Shown here in pieces: positions 36,779-45,806 of a stretch of DNA of 64,000 bases. How positions within the stretch are numbered: position 1 is the stretch's first letter; each line of letters begins with the position of its first letter. Source of the DNA: Acrocarpospora phusangensis. Its GTDB lineage: Bacteria > Actinomycetota > Actinomycetes > Streptosporangiales > Streptosporangiaceae. The notes below the pieces were generated by a model. It was not told where the DNA came from. It did not search any database and saw nothing but the letters and a program-made list of their open reading frames with translations. Position numbers and translations under genes: made by a program. The stretch lies in assembly GCF_016862995.1 (NCBI RefSeq), contig NZ_BOOA01000011.1, forward strand, positions 62,001 to 126,000. Direction: 5' to 3'.

Positions 36779-37827
36779 TGTTTCTCCTTGGGGGCGATGC
36801 GTGCGGCGTACTCGCCGCGGACGCGCAGGGTGTCGAGGATCGCGGTGGGCACGTCCCCGGCGACCTCGGTCGTCGCGGCCACCAGGCAGGCCTGGTCGGC
36901 GGCGAAGGCGGCGAGTCCGGCGGGGCCGAGGTCGGCCAGGTCGGCCGCCGGGACGCGTTCGGACACGAGGGCGATCCATTCGGTGAGGGCGTCGCCGTGC
37001 GGGCGGGCCCCGGTGGCGGCGGCCACCAGGCGCAGGGTGGCGGCGCGTTCGAGCTCGTCGTAGCTGCCTTCGGCGCGCAGGCCGTCCAGGACGGCTTCGG
37101 TGACGGCGGGCGGGAGCGCGGTCCGGCCGGCCGGTCGCACGGCCCGCCACTGCGAGGTCCGTTCGAAGTGCCAGTCGCGTTCGGCGGGCCGGACCCCGTC
37201 CGCGGCCAGCAGGTCGAGCAGCGTGAGGGCGTCGGCGAGTTTCACGTCGCGCCGCCCGGCGGGCAGCCAGTCCCGCAGCGGGCCGGCACGACCGGCCAGC
37301 AGAGAGGGCCAGCGGCGGTCGGGATAGTGGAGCTCCTTCGCCGCGGCGACCAGATCGGCCGCCTCCCCGTCCGGGATCACCCCATCGGCCACGGCGGCGC
37401 GCAACGTGGCCCGGATGGACACCATCGCCTCGTTGACCGGGCGGTAGCCCTCCTCGGCGTCCAGATGGGCGACCGCGACCTCGTCGTCGTCGGTGAGTAC
37501 GCCGGAGACGATCGCCTCGTAGATCTCGCCGACGCCGGTCATGCCGTACGGGGCGAGTTCGGCGGCGCGCAGGGCGCCCATGCTGGCGGCCCCGGCGACG
37601 GCGACGCCCTCGGACATCGCCCAGAGGATCTCCTTGTGCCACACGGCGGGGATCCGCTCGTACGCTCCGTCGATGATGGCGATCACCCGGGGGCGTGCGG
37701 CGGCGACCAGCGCGGCCACGTCGCCCTGCCCCGCCGGTGGCAGCACCACGACGTCGCGGCCCGGCAGGCGGTCCCGGATGACGGCGGCCGGAACGGTCGG
37801 GCCGGCGAAGACGGCGATCTCAGGCAT
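36775..37827 (-). CDS. TfuA-like protein
   Basis: A 350-residue TfuA-family protein: IAVFAGPTVPAAVIRDRLPG at the N-terminus, AIIDGAYERIPAVWHKEILW, and VAGAASMGALRAAELAPYGM followed by GVGEIYEAIVSG and DDDEVAVAH. TfuA partners with a YcaO protein and is known to help install thioamides by handling the sulphur donor. The adjacent YcaO (37820) overlaps it by 8 bp, the usual pairing. The rest of the protein (about 200-350) is a helical extension. Confidence 0.92.
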   Translation of the reverse strand: MPEIAVFAGPTVPAAVIRDRLPGRDVVVLPPAGQGDVAALVAAARPRVIAIIDGAYERIPAVWHKEILWAMSEGVAVAGAASMGALRAAELAPYGMTGVGEIYEAIVSGVLTDDDEVAVAHLDAEEGYRPVNEAMVSIRATLRAAVADGVIPDGEAADLVAAAKELHYPDRRWPSLLAGRAGPLRDWLPAGRRDVKLADALTLLDLLAADGVRPAERDWHFERTSQWRAVRPAGRTALPPAVTEAVLDGLRAEGSYDELERAATLRLVAAATGARPHGDALTEWIALVSERVPAADLADLGPAGLAAFAADQACLVAATTEVAGDVPTAILDTLRVRGEYAARIAPKEKQ

Positions 37828-39070
37828 CGTCGGACTCCCCCTCGAAAGCGCGCGCTCTGGGCCCGGGGATGGTCGGTTCTCCGGTCAGCGCCCCGGCCCC
37901 TTCCAGCCCTGGGACCAGTACCTTGACGACCGGAATGCCCAGGGACGGCCGGGTCAGGTCGACCGCTGTGACGTCGCCGAGCCCGGCCGCTGCCAGCCGA
38001 TCGAGCAGCCAGTCGAGGTCGTCGCCGAGCAGTTCGTGGTCGGCGCCCGGCACCTCGAACGGCCGGGCGTAGGGCAGGCTCTCGCGGAGCGCGTCGCGGA
38101 ATTCCTCGATGCCGCCGATGTCGGTGGTCTGCGCGTAGCGTTCCCGGGTGACGTCGTCACGGGCGCCCGAGATGGTGATGAGCCGCGACTGGGCCGCCTC
38201 GGTCAGCGCCCGCTGGACCGCGATGGGCGGGCACGGATGGCAGCCCAGCCCGGTCGCGGCGGGCAGCGGCCGGAACGGGTCCGGTTCGGCCTCCACGATG
38301 TGACACAGGACGGCCGGGACGCCGAGGTCGGAGGTGATGTCGAACAGCGCCACCTCGACGCCGGCCCGGTCGTAGCGTTCCAGCAGCCCGACGGTCTCGG
38401 GGCCGGTCAGGGTGGCGGCGTCGATCCGGGCCTTGGCCTGGGCCAGGCCGTCGCGCAGGTCCCACAGGGCCGCCGCGTCCCGCTCGATCAGTTCGCACAG
38501 CCCGTGGACCAGCGCCTCCAGCGCGCTGTTGCCGCCGGCCAGGCCGTTGCTGTCGCGCGACAGCCCGTGCCCCGTCAGGGCGGGCGGCAGCGTGAAGTCC
38601 AGGCTCACCGCCTCGTACGGCACCGCCTTCGACTCGCCGGTCCGGACGTCGGCGCCGTCGATCCACAGCAGCGGAGTGACGTCGTCGAGCACCCCGTCGG
38701 CGGTCCGGGGCAGGCGCCGGGGGTCGAGCGCGCCGGTGCCGAGTTCCGCTGGCCGGGCCAGCCGCAGCGGGCGGTCGATCACCTCGGCGTGCGCGTGCTC
38801 GACGGCCTCCATGGCCGCCGACACCCGGCTCGCCTCGCGGCTGAGACCCTTGCCCTGGCTGACCGACAGGCTGCGGGCGTTGGGCCGGTAGGCGGTGGCG
38901 ACCGGGATGCCGATGAGGTCGAGCCCGGTGACGTCGGAGACCCGCGTCACCCCGCAGGCCTTGAGAGCCGGGCGGAGCCGGTTCCAGGTGTCCGCCAGGG
39001 TGGCGGCGCGGTGGGTGCCGGTCCTGGCCGCCTTCCGGCCGGGCCGGTCGAGGTTCCACGGGCTAGACAT
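37820..39070 (-). CDS. TfuA-partnered YcaO protein
   Basis: A 416-residue YcaO. It has the long N-terminal block TRVSDVTGLDLIGIPVATAY and RSLSVSQGKGLSREASRVSA, typical of TfuA-type and archaeal YcaOs. Nucleotide-binding glutamates follow in AMEAVEHAHAE (E88, E91) and CELIERDAAALW. It ends in an acidic tail with no PxPxP. By family knowledge the YcaO-TfuA pair makes backbone thioamides. Its peptide substrate is most likely the 31-residue product at 43888. It overlaps the preceding YcaO stop by 8 bp. Confidence 0.92.
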   Translation of the reverse strand: MSSPWNLDRPGRKAARTGTHRAATLADTWNRLRPALKACGVTRVSDVTGLDLIGIPVATAYRPNARSLSVSQGKGLSREASRVSAAMEAVEHAHAEVIDRPLRLARPAELGTGALDPRRLPRTADGVLDDVTPLLWIDGADVRTGESKAVPYEAVSLDFTLPPALTGHGLSRDSNGLAGGNSALEALVHGLCELIERDAAALWDLRDGLAQAKARIDAATLTGPETVGLLERYDRAGVEVALFDITSDLGVPAVLCHIVEAEPDPFRPLPAATGLGCHPCPPIAVQRALTEAAQSRLITISGARDDVTRERYAQTTDIGGIEEFRDALRESLPYARPFEVPGADHELLGDDLDWLLDRLAAAGLGDVTAVDLTRPSLGIPVVKVLVPGLEGAGALTGEPTIPGPRARAFEGESDDA

Positions 39071-40313
39071 GGGGCACCGGCGATCTCTCCACGTGGCCGG
39101 GGAGCGGCTCGGCTCCCGCGCCCAGGAAGGGGTAGGCGGCCGGTCCGGTGGAGCGCAGCCCGGGCACCACGACCCGGGCGACGTGCAGCCCCAGGACGGC
39201 CAGGTCGGGTGTGGTGAGGTCGACCGTGATCACCTCAAGGTCGAGGGCGGTGGACGGGGTCTCGGCGGTGCCTCGTCCGAGCCGATCCCGGACGGCCGCG
39301 GCGACGCGCCCGTCGGCGAGGAGTTGCAGCGTGCACAGCAGGTCGGTGGCATCACTCAGGTCGGGGGCGTAGGAGTCGAGATACCGCCGGTCCTCCCGGT
39401 GCGGCATCAGCGGGCCAGCCGGGCGCTCCCACTCGGGGACGCCGCCGGCGACCTCGGCGAGGGCGTCCAGCGAGCGCAGCGCCTCGGCGGCGGCCGATCG
39501 TGCCGCCCCGGCCGATTCGAGGGAGGCAACCGATCCGACCGATCCATCCGACTTGGCCGGCTCAATCGACATGGCCGCGCAGCCGACGCCCAGCAAGCCG
39601 CCGGGCGTCGTCGCCGCGCACAGCACCACCGGGACGCCCAGCGCGTTGGGGACGGCATGCCACGCGAGCGCCGCCCCGGCCGGAACGGGCAGCGCCGGAC
39701 CCTCCATCGAGGGGAAGGCGGCTCCGCCGTGCCAGGCGGTGGCCAGGGCGTGCCGTTCCAGGACCTCGGCGAGGGCCGATCGCCTGGCCGCCTCCAGGGT
39801 GGGGCCGGCGGCGATGCCCGCGGCGATCGGCAGGTGGGCCGGGCGGCCCCGGACCAGCGTGTGCTCGCCGGGGGCCAGCCAGACCAGCGAAGCGGGCACC
39901 CACACCGGGCGTCCGCCGTCAGCCTGGCCGATCACCCAGGCCAGCGAATCGTCGCGGCGCAGGCCCGCGAACGGGAAGCCGGGCCGCGCGTGCTGGGCCG
40001 GGGAGTAGAGGGCCAGCCGGTCGGGGTCGACGGCGGCCTCCCCGGCGTCGGTGAGGTCGTGCCAGGTCGCGTGCCGGAGCCGGGCGTGCGGGACCAGGTG
40101 ACCGGCGTACCGCTCGGCGGCCTCGCCCAGCGCCCTGCGCCGGGCGCGCCCGGGGTCGGTGAAGGAGGCGCCGCCGGCGAGCGGGTTGCCGAGGGTGTGG
40201 GCGAACCGGCCGGTGGCGGCGAGTTCGGCGGTGACGGTGTGGAGCACGGCGTGGCTGCGCCGCGCCACCAGCCGGGTGACCAGCCCGGTACGGGGGTCGA
40301 GCAGGACGTCCAT
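39063..40313 (-). CDS. Stand-alone YcaO protein with an altered ATP-site motif
   Basis: A 416-residue YcaO of the azoline-forming type. It opens LLDPRTGLVTRL and shows LGEAAERYAGHLVP (E64, E67), VWVPASLVWLAPG, and a C-terminal PVPHV tail. The second carboxylate motif, usually E-x-x-E-R-D, reads AEVLERHALATAW, with His188 where Asp is expected. The neighbouring copy at 40322 keeps ERD. It may therefore be a weakly active or regulatory partner of that copy. It starts 8 bp after the previous stop and shares an 8-bp overlap with the next gene. Confidence 0.85.
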   Translation of the reverse strand: MDVLLDPRTGLVTRLVARRSHAVLHTVTAELAATGRFAHTLGNPLAGGASFTDPGRARRRALGEAAERYAGHLVPHARLRHATWHDLTDAGEAAVDPDRLALYSPAQHARPGFPFAGLRRDDSLAWVIGQADGGRPVWVPASLVWLAPGEHTLVRGRPAHLPIAAGIAAGPTLEAARRSALAEVLERHALATAWHGGAAFPSMEGPALPVPAGAALAWHAVPNALGVPVVLCAATTPGGLLGVGCAAMSIEPAKSDGSVGSVASLESAGAARSAAAEALRSLDALAEVAGGVPEWERPAGPLMPHREDRRYLDSYAPDLSDATDLLCTLQLLADGRVAAAVRDRLGRGTAETPSTALDLEVITVDLTTPDLAVLGLHVARVVVPGLRSTGPAAYPFLGAGAEPLPGHVERSPVPHV

Positions 40314-40321
40314 CGGATCTC

Positions 40322-41722
40322 TCAGGTGTGCGGGAGCGGGACGAGGTTGACGTCGGCCTCCGCGAGCGGGACGGCGCGCAGCCCGAGGCGTACCGGATCG
40401 GTGTAGAGCCGGTCGCCGCCGAGGAAGGGGAAGGCGGCGGGCGGATTGGAGTAGGCGCCGGGCACGACCACCCGGACCACCCGGGCGCCGGTCGCGGCCA
40501 CGTCGGCGGTGGTCAGGTCGACGGCGTGGGCGTCGAGTCCGAGCGCCCGGACCCGGTCCAGGTAGGCCTGGCGGACGTCGCCGGTGATCACCGGAAGGTC
40601 GTCGAGGCGCACCGGATCGGTCTCGCCGGTGATGGGCGCCAGTTCTTTGGCCATCGCCGGGTCGAGCCAGATCTGGCTGTGGCACGACAGGTCGACCACA
40701 TCGCGGAAGTCGCCGCGGTAGGACTGGGCGTAGGCGCGGTCGGGCCGGTGCGGCTTGAGCATGTCCTGGCTGAGCACGCCGTCCTCGACGGCCTGGTAGA
40801 TCGCGCCGCCCGGTTCCAGCAGGCCGAGGGAGTAGATGCGCAGGGTCACCGCCTCGGCCAGCGCCTTGGCGACCGCGTTGACCGGGTCGGGCCGGGCGGC
40901 GACGCCGAAGGTGTGGATGCCGAGCGCCGGATCGTCGAGCAGGACGCCGATCACCGCGACGTCGAACGTCGTGGGGATGCGCACCACGCGGTAGCGCAGG
41001 TCCCCGGTGGCGCCGTGCGGACGCCCCCAGCCGGGGCCGAGGTCGGCGGCGGGACGCAGCAGGTGGGCGAGCCGGGCGTCGGCCAGGTCCACCGGGGCCG
41101 CCGGGAGCCGGTTCGCCCACCAGATGACGGTGGCGTCCCTCTCGATGATCTCCTCCAGCCCCGAGGTCAGCGCGAAGCGCAGGTCGGGGCCGGCCGCCAG
41201 ACCGGCCAGCATCGCGTAGTTCGTGGCGGGCTCGGCTTCGCGCGGCGGCACGAGGTAGTTGACGAAGACGAGGGACGCGGGCACCCACACCGGGGGCCCG
41301 TCCAGGGTGGTGCCCCGGATCCAGAGCACCGGCAGGTCGGCGGTGAAGGGCACGAAGGGACATCCCGGCTCGGCGTACTGGCTCGCGGAGTACAGCGCGA
41401 GGGTCGCCGGGTCGAGAGCGTTTTCTCCGGCGGCGGCCAGTTCCCGGAACGTCGCCCGGCGCAACCCCGCCGGGACGAAGTTGCCGCAGTACCGCTCGGT
41501 CGCCTCACCGGCCGCGCGCAGCACGGCGCGATCGGGGTCGTGGAACGCGGTTCCGGTCGCCACCCGGTCGGCCGGCCAGGGCAGGAGGGCCGAGATCGCC
41601 GAGACCGCGGCCGTGCACACGTTCAGCCCGGACGGCCACCACGGCTCGGCGGCCACGTGGTCGAGGCGGGTGATGATCCCGGTGCGGGGATCCAGCAACG
41701 GATGGGTCGACGGATGGGTCAT
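40322..41722 (-). CDS. Stand-alone YcaO cyclodehydratase-type protein
   Basis: A 466-residue YcaO. It begins HPLLDPRTGIITRLDHVAAE, has AAGEATERYCGNFVP (E73, E76), VWVPASLVFVNYLVPPREAE, and EEIIERDATVIWW (E190, E194, D196), and ends PLPHT. All ATP-site residues I can check are present. Together with the ThiF-like leader-binding protein at 43068 it could convert Ser/Thr in the peptide at 43888 to oxazolines; the peptide has no Cys. The ATG overlaps the hydrolase stop by 4 bp. Confidence 0.88.
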   Translation of the reverse strand: MTHPSTHPLLDPRTGIITRLDHVAAEPWWPSGLNVCTAAVSAISALLPWPADRVATGTAFHDPDRAVLRAAGEATERYCGNFVPAGLRRATFRELAAAGENALDPATLALYSASQYAEPGCPFVPFTADLPVLWIRGTTLDGPPVWVPASLVFVNYLVPPREAEPATNYAMLAGLAAGPDLRFALTSGLEEIIERDATVIWWANRLPAAPVDLADARLAHLLRPAADLGPGWGRPHGATGDLRYRVVRIPTTFDVAVIGVLLDDPALGIHTFGVAARPDPVNAVAKALAEAVTLRIYSLGLLEPGGAIYQAVEDGVLSQDMLKPHRPDRAYAQSYRGDFRDVVDLSCHSQIWLDPAMAKELAPITGETDPVRLDDLPVITGDVRQAYLDRVRALGLDAHAVDLTTADVAATGARVVRVVVPGAYSNPPAAFPFLGGDRLYTDPVRLGLRAVPLAEADVNLVPLPHT

Positions 41723-43071
41723 CGACGGCTCCCCGGAACCAGCGGTTCGACGGCGGACAAGGTCACCGTGACCGGCGTCGACGGCGGGGTGTACCGGGGA
41801 TACCTGCCGACGGTGAGCTCCAGGTGCAAGACGTGGCCGGGCGGAAGGTCGACCGCCACGGGCGCGCAGCGGATCTCCGCCACCCCGCAGCCGGGGGTGA
41901 CCGGCGCCGTGCCGTCGCTCAACCGGGTGCGCACGCCCGCGGCGGTCTCGTGCACGAGCGTGGCCACCAGTTCGGCGTTCCCATCGGCCTCGACGTGGCA
42001 GCGCACCCGCGCCACCCCGTGCCAGGCGACCCCGCCGGTCAGGCTCAGGCGCACGACATCGGCGCGCGGCCCGATGACCGACAGGTCGGCCGAGTGCGCC
42101 AGCGACGGGTAGGGGTCGGCCGGATCGTGTTTGATCGACCCGGGCTCCCCGGCCATGGGCAGCGTGCGCAGGGGCGAGCGCGTGGAGGGCCGGGGATTCC
42201 TCGGTTCCCACCGGTTGGCGCCCAGCACCAGGCAGCGATGACCCGAGGCGGAGGTCCCCCACGCGTCGTCGTTCAGGGCCTCCGACGGCTCGCCGCCGGA
42301 GGCGATCGCGGCGAGCCAGGACAGCGCCACGTCGGCGGGGTCAGGGGCGACGGGGACGTCGATCGCGCACTCCGGCCGGAGCCGGTGGGTCAGCGGGGAC
42401 GCCCAGCCACCCATCACCACGGTCGCCTGCCGGGCCAGGCTCGCCTGCCGCAGCGTCGTGGCCGCCGAACCGCAGTACCAGCTTCCCAGGTGCAGGGTCG
42501 GCAGCTTCGCGGCGCGGACGCGGGACAGCACCCTGCGGGCCTGCGGCTTCCAGCTGCTCGGCGTGGGCGGCCAGGCGCCCAGCGGCACCGGCCACTCCGG
42601 CGCGTCCAGGGCGAGCTCGTACAGCCCGGGGCGCAGGTGGCGTCCGCCGCCGATCTCGGTGCGCCACCACAGCTCCTCGTCGACCGCCATGCCCAGCGGC
42701 GGCCAGGGCTGGCGGCTCGCGACTCCCCGTACCGACGGATGGTCGACGGCGCACCAGGCGGCGTAGGACTCGTAGGCCGTGCCGTACAGGTAGGTGGTGC
42801 CGTCCGACCACGGCTGGGCGACGACCCAGTCCAGGAGGGTGTGCCCGTCTGCCAGTTCGTCGGCGCCGGCCTCGAACTCGCCGGTCGAGCGGTACCGCCC
42901 GCGCAGGTCCTGCGTCACCACGGCCAGGCCCGCGCCCATCAGCGCGGCGGCCTCGGGCCACAATCCGGCCGTCCCGTAGGGGGTGCGCACCACGACGGCG
43001 GGCGCCGGCGCCTCGTCCGGCAGGAAGACGTCGGCCACGAGCCCGCCGACCGGGACGTCGATCATGATCAC
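41719..43071 (-). CDS. CocE/NonD-family serine hydrolase (X-Pro dipeptidyl-peptidase type)
   Basis: A 450-residue alpha/beta hydrolase of the S15 type. PAVVVRTPYGTAGLW and AVVTQDLRGRYRSTGEF precede the nucleophile elbow GTAYESYAAWCA, in which Ser replaces the usual G-x-S-Y context as YESYAA. The C-terminal jelly-roll (RLSLTGGVAWHG ... LTVGRYPRYTPPS) is typical of the family. GTG at 43071 is chosen because it gives a GTGA overlap with the upstream gene. In this operon it may be the protease that removes the leader or trims the modified peptide; that is inference. Confidence 0.82.
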   Translation of the reverse strand: MIMIDVPVGGLVADVFLPDEAPAPAVVVRTPYGTAGLWPEAAALMGAGLAVVTQDLRGRYRSTGEFEAGADELADGHTLLDWVVAQPWSDGTTYLYGTAYESYAAWCAVDHPSVRGVASRQPWPPLGMAVDEELWWRTEIGGGRHLRPGLYELALDAPEWPVPLGAWPPTPSSWKPQARRVLSRVRAAKLPTLHLGSWYCGSAATTLRQASLARQATVVMGGWASPLTHRLRPECAIDVPVAPDPADVALSWLAAIASGGEPSEALNDDAWGTSASGHRCLVLGANRWEPRNPRPSTRSPLRTLPMAGEPGSIKHDPADPYPSLAHSADLSVIGPRADVVRLSLTGGVAWHGVARVRCHVEADGNAELVATLVHETAAGVRTRLSDGTAPVTPGCGVAEIRCAPVAVDLPPGHVLHLELTVGRYPRYTPPSTPVTVTLSAVEPLVPGSRR

Positions 43072-43805
43072 GGCTGCTCCACCATGAGCCCGCCGGGCAC
43101 GGGCAGCACGAGATGCCGCCGCAGCAGCCCGGTCCCCGGGTCGAAGCCCGCCTGGACGCCCGTTCCCGGGGCCTGCCCGCCGTGGAGGTACGCCCGTACG
43201 TCCGAGACGATCAGGGCGGCGGCGACGTGCGCCCCCACCCCGTGTTCCGGGCCGGTCTCCGGAGCGCCGCCGGAGTCGAGCCACGCCCAGTAAGCGGCCA
43301 GTTCCTCCGGCCACGGCGACGCGGCCAGCCGCCGTACCCGCAGATCTTCGTAGGACGCGGTCGCGGGGCCTGTCCAGAAGGGGCCGGCGTACCAGCGCCG
43401 GCCTTCGGCGAAACCGAGGTGGAGCGCGGTTCCGGCGTCCCTGGCCTCGGCGTCGAGCCGCCGGAACCAGCCGTCGCGAAGCCACGGGGAGACGGCGATC
43501 CGCACGGCGGCGTCCTCGTCGTCGATGATCAAGCCGGTTTGTCCGAGCAGGAGGCCGACCGCTTCGAACAGCGGCCCCTCGCCCGTCAGGGCCACCGTGC
43601 CCTGCCGCCGGACCGGTACCGGCTCCAGTACGCCCTCTTCGGCGAAGGCCTCCATCAAGCCGGGGTCGTCGAGCGGAGGACGGTCGGGGCGGTCGCCCTC
43701 GGGGGCGGACACGACGAGGAAGTCCTCGCCGGGGGTGTGCACCAGCCAGCCGTCCTCCACCGGGACCAGCGACACCCCGCCGGCATAGCGGCTGGTGGGG
43801 TTCAT
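43068..43805 (-). CDS. Ocin-ThiF-like / RRE leader-binding protein
   Basis: A 245-residue protein resembling the stand-alone E1-like (F) proteins of azole-containing RiPP pathways. An N-terminal winged-helix-like part (GWLVHTPGEDFLVV...LDDPGLMEAFAEEGVLEPV) fits a RiPP recognition element. The C-terminal part has FAEGRRWYAGPFWTGPATASYEDLR split over the GP-hinge, matching the family's G-P-x-x-x-P-G-x-x-x-C block but with no Cys pair. It should bind the leader of the peptide encoded just upstream and present it to YcaO. A GGAAGGAAGG Shine-Dalgarno supports the ATG at 43805. Confidence 0.72.
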   Translation of the reverse strand: MNPTSRYAGGVSLVPVEDGWLVHTPGEDFLVVSAPEGDRPDRPPLDDPGLMEAFAEEGVLEPVPVRRQGTVALTGEGPLFEAVGLLLGQTGLIIDDEDAAVRIAVSPWLRDGWFRRLDAEARDAGTALHLGFAEGRRWYAGPFWTGPATASYEDLRVRRLAASPWPEELAAYWAWLDSGGAPETGPEHGVGAHVAAALIVSDVRAYLHGGQAPGTGVQAGFDPGTGLLRRHLVLPVPGGLMVEQP

Positions 43806-43837
43806 GCGCCTTCCTTCCTGCTCTACGCTGCGAGGAC

Positions 43838-43876
43838 CCCGGGCGGGGACGCGATACGCGCGCGTCCCCGCCCGGG
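43838..43876 (-). terminator. Strong attenuator hairpin after the precursor-peptide gene
   Basis: CCCGGGCGGGGACGCG (43838-43853) and CGCGTCCCCGCCCGGG (43861-43876) form a perfect 16-bp stem with a 7-nt loop. It lies 11 nt beyond the peptide stop and before the ThiF-like gene. No long U run follows, so partial read-through is expected, leaving the peptide mRNA more abundant than the enzyme mRNA. Confidence 0.82.
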
Positions 43877-43887
43877 CTCAGGGCCGG

Positions 43888-43983
43888 CTAGCGCCAGGCC
43901 ACGCTGGACCGGGTCACGGTCGAGTGGTTGTGCGAGTGCACGCTCGCCTTGACCTGGGCGACCTTCAGCTTCTTCACGGTCAT
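43888..43983 (-). CDS. Candidate RiPP precursor peptide with an HSHNH motif
   Basis: A 31-residue peptide starting MTVKKLKVAQVKA and carrying S-V-H-S-H-N-H-S-T (His16, His18, His20), then four more Ser/Thr and a final V-A-W-R. The near-perfect Shine-Dalgarno AGGAGGTGA lies 6-9 nt upstream (GTG at 43986 is an alternative start). Its ATG overlaps the exporter stop by 1 nt. It has no Cys, so any azoles would be oxazoles; thioamides could come from the YcaO-TfuA pair. An attenuator hairpin follows. Size, basic leader, Ser/Thr-rich tail and setting make it the natural substrate. Confidence 0.8.
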   Translation of the reverse strand: MTVKKLKVAQVKASVHSHNHSTVTRSSVAWR

Positions 43984-45806
43984 CACGAATCACCTCCTTT
44001 CGTCGTCGGCGGGATGGGCCGCTCGCCCAGGAGCGCGGCGGCGTCCGCCTGCGCCTGGACGAGACGCCGGTAGGGCTCGCACCGCTCCATGAGCTCGGCG
44101 TGTCCGCCGAGGTCGGCGATGCGGCCGTGGTCGAGCACGGCGACCAGGTCGGCGTGCCGGAGTGTGGAGAGCCGGTGGGCGATGACCAGGGTGGTGCGCC
44201 CGTGCCTGACCCGGTCGAGCGCCGCCCGCATCTCGCGCTCCGACAGGGCGTCGAGCTGGCTGGAGGACTCGTCCAGCACCAGCACCGGGCAGTCGCGCAG
44301 CAGCGCCCTGGCGATGGCGACCCGCTGCCGTTCCCCGCCCGACAGGGCGGCTCCCCGTTCGCCGGCCACGGTGTCGAGGCCGCCGGGCAGCTTGTCCAGG
44401 AACGGGGTGACCTGGGCGTCGTCGCAGGCCCGCGTGATCTGCTCGGCGGTCGCCTCGGGACGGGCCAGCTCCAGGTTGGCGCGCAGGCTCTCGTGGAAGA
44501 GGAACGCCTCCTGCGGCACGTGGCAGACCAGCCGGGACAGGTCGTCGACCGGCAGGTCCCGCACGTCGGTCCCGCCGATCCGGACGGCGCCGGACGCCGG
44601 GTCGAAGTGGCGCAGCAGCAGGTGGGCCAGGGTCGACTTGCCCGCGCCGGTGGCCCCCGCCAGGGCGAGTGTGGTCCCGGCGGGAATGGTCAGCGAGACG
44701 CCGTGCAGCACCGGACGTGTTTCGTCGTAGCCGAAGACGATCCGGTCGAACTCGACCTCGGGGGCTTCGGTCAGGTCGGGGAGCGCGCCGTCGCCGGTGT
44801 CGGCGACGGCGGCGGGCTCCTCCAGGAGGTCGAAGACCCGGTCGGCGGAGGAGGCGGTGATCCCCCACACCCGGGTGACGTTGAGCAGCATCGTGATCGG
44901 GGTGAACGCGGCACCCGCGAGCGCAACCGAGGCCAGCAGGGCGGGCGTGGCCGGCCCGGTGTTCAGCCCGGCCACCAGGACGCTCAGGGTCGCGCCGCCG
45001 ATCGCGATCCCACCCGTGACCGTCTCCAGCCCGGCGCGGAGGGTCTGCCTGCGCTGCGCCGACGCCAGGCGCCGGTCGGCCTCCCGCAGCCGGTCGAGCC
45101 GGTCGGGGCCGCGGCCGAAGGAGATGACCTCCCGCAGGCCCTGGACCAGGTCGGTGACTTCCACGTTCATCTCGGTGAGCGCGCGGGTGAGGTCGCCGCC
45201 GTGGCGCAGGCCCGCGCGGCGCAGCCCCAGGGGCAGCGCGAGCGAGGCCACCAGCCAGGGCGCCAGCGCGGCGGCCGCCCAGCCGCCGCCGGTCACCGCC
45301 ATCGCCACGACCGCCCCGGGGGTGACCAGCAGCGCGGCCGCGATGTAGATCGAGGTGTGCGCGTAGAAGATCTCCAGGCTCTCGCTGTCCCGCAGCGCGC
45401 GGACGACGAGGTCGCCGCCGCGCCTGCGGACCAGTCCACCGGGGGCGATCCGGGCGAAGGCCTGGTAGAGCCACTGACGCACCTGGGCGAGAATGCGGAA
45501 GGACAGCTCGTGGGAGATCCACGACTCGACCCAGTTGGCCACCGCGCGCAGGGCCGTGAGACCGAGGGTCCACCAGAACATGGGCCACAGTCCGGCCGAC
45601 CCGGAGAGCGCCTGGCCGACGGCGGCGGCGGCGAGCACGACCGCCGCCATTCCGGCCGCCTGGTTGACGACCGCGAACAGCACCGAGATCCCGAACGGGC
45701 GCAGGTGCCCGGCCAGCACGTGCAGCAGTCCCCTCGTGCCCCCGCCCCGAATCGAGGCGGGCCGGCCGTGCTCCCAGGCTGCGACGGCCTCGGACGCGGA
45801 CGTCAT
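43983..45806 (-). CDS. ABC exporter half-transporter (CydC-like), membrane plus ATPase
   Basis: A 607-residue fused permease-ATPase. Six membrane helices occupy about residues 35-310. The ATPase has Walker A GATGAGKST, Q-loop CHVPQEAFLFHESLRANLEL, signature LSGGERQRV, Walker B CPVLVLDESSSQLDAL and switch VIAHRLSTLR. No C39 peptidase domain is present, so it does not itself cleave a leader. It overlaps the second half-transporter by 4 bp. The pair likely forms a heterodimer that exports the modified peptide; Walker B DESSS in place of DEATS is a small peculiarity. Confidence 0.9.
   Translation of the reverse strand: MTSASEAVAAWEHGRPASIRGGGTRGLLHVLAGHLRPFGISVLFAVVNQAAGMAAVVLAAAAVGQALSGSAGLWPMFWWTLGLTALRAVANWVESWISHELSFRILAQVRQWLYQAFARIAPGGLVRRRGGDLVVRALRDSESLEIFYAHTSIYIAAALLVTPGAVVAMAVTGGGWAAAALAPWLVASLALPLGLRRAGLRHGGDLTRALTEMNVEVTDLVQGLREVISFGRGPDRLDRLREADRRLASAQRRQTLRAGLETVTGGIAIGGATLSVLVAGLNTGPATPALLASVALAGAAFTPITMLLNVTRVWGITASSADRVFDLLEEPAAVADTGDGALPDLTEAPEVEFDRIVFGYDETRPVLHGVSLTIPAGTTLALAGATGAGKSTLAHLLLRHFDPASGAVRIGGTDVRDLPVDDLSRLVCHVPQEAFLFHESLRANLELARPEATAEQITRACDDAQVTPFLDKLPGGLDTVAGERGAALSGGERQRVAIARALLRDCPVLVLDESSSQLDALSEREMRAALDRVRHGRTTLVIAHRLSTLRHADLVAVLDHGRIADLGGHAELMERCEPYRRLVQAQADAAALLGERPIPPTTKGGDS

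Noticed and set aside
36779..37642. N-terminal extension of the lipoprotein frame
   Set aside because: It is antisense-free but out of frame with TfuA. The lipobox and GTGA overlap put the true start at 36778.
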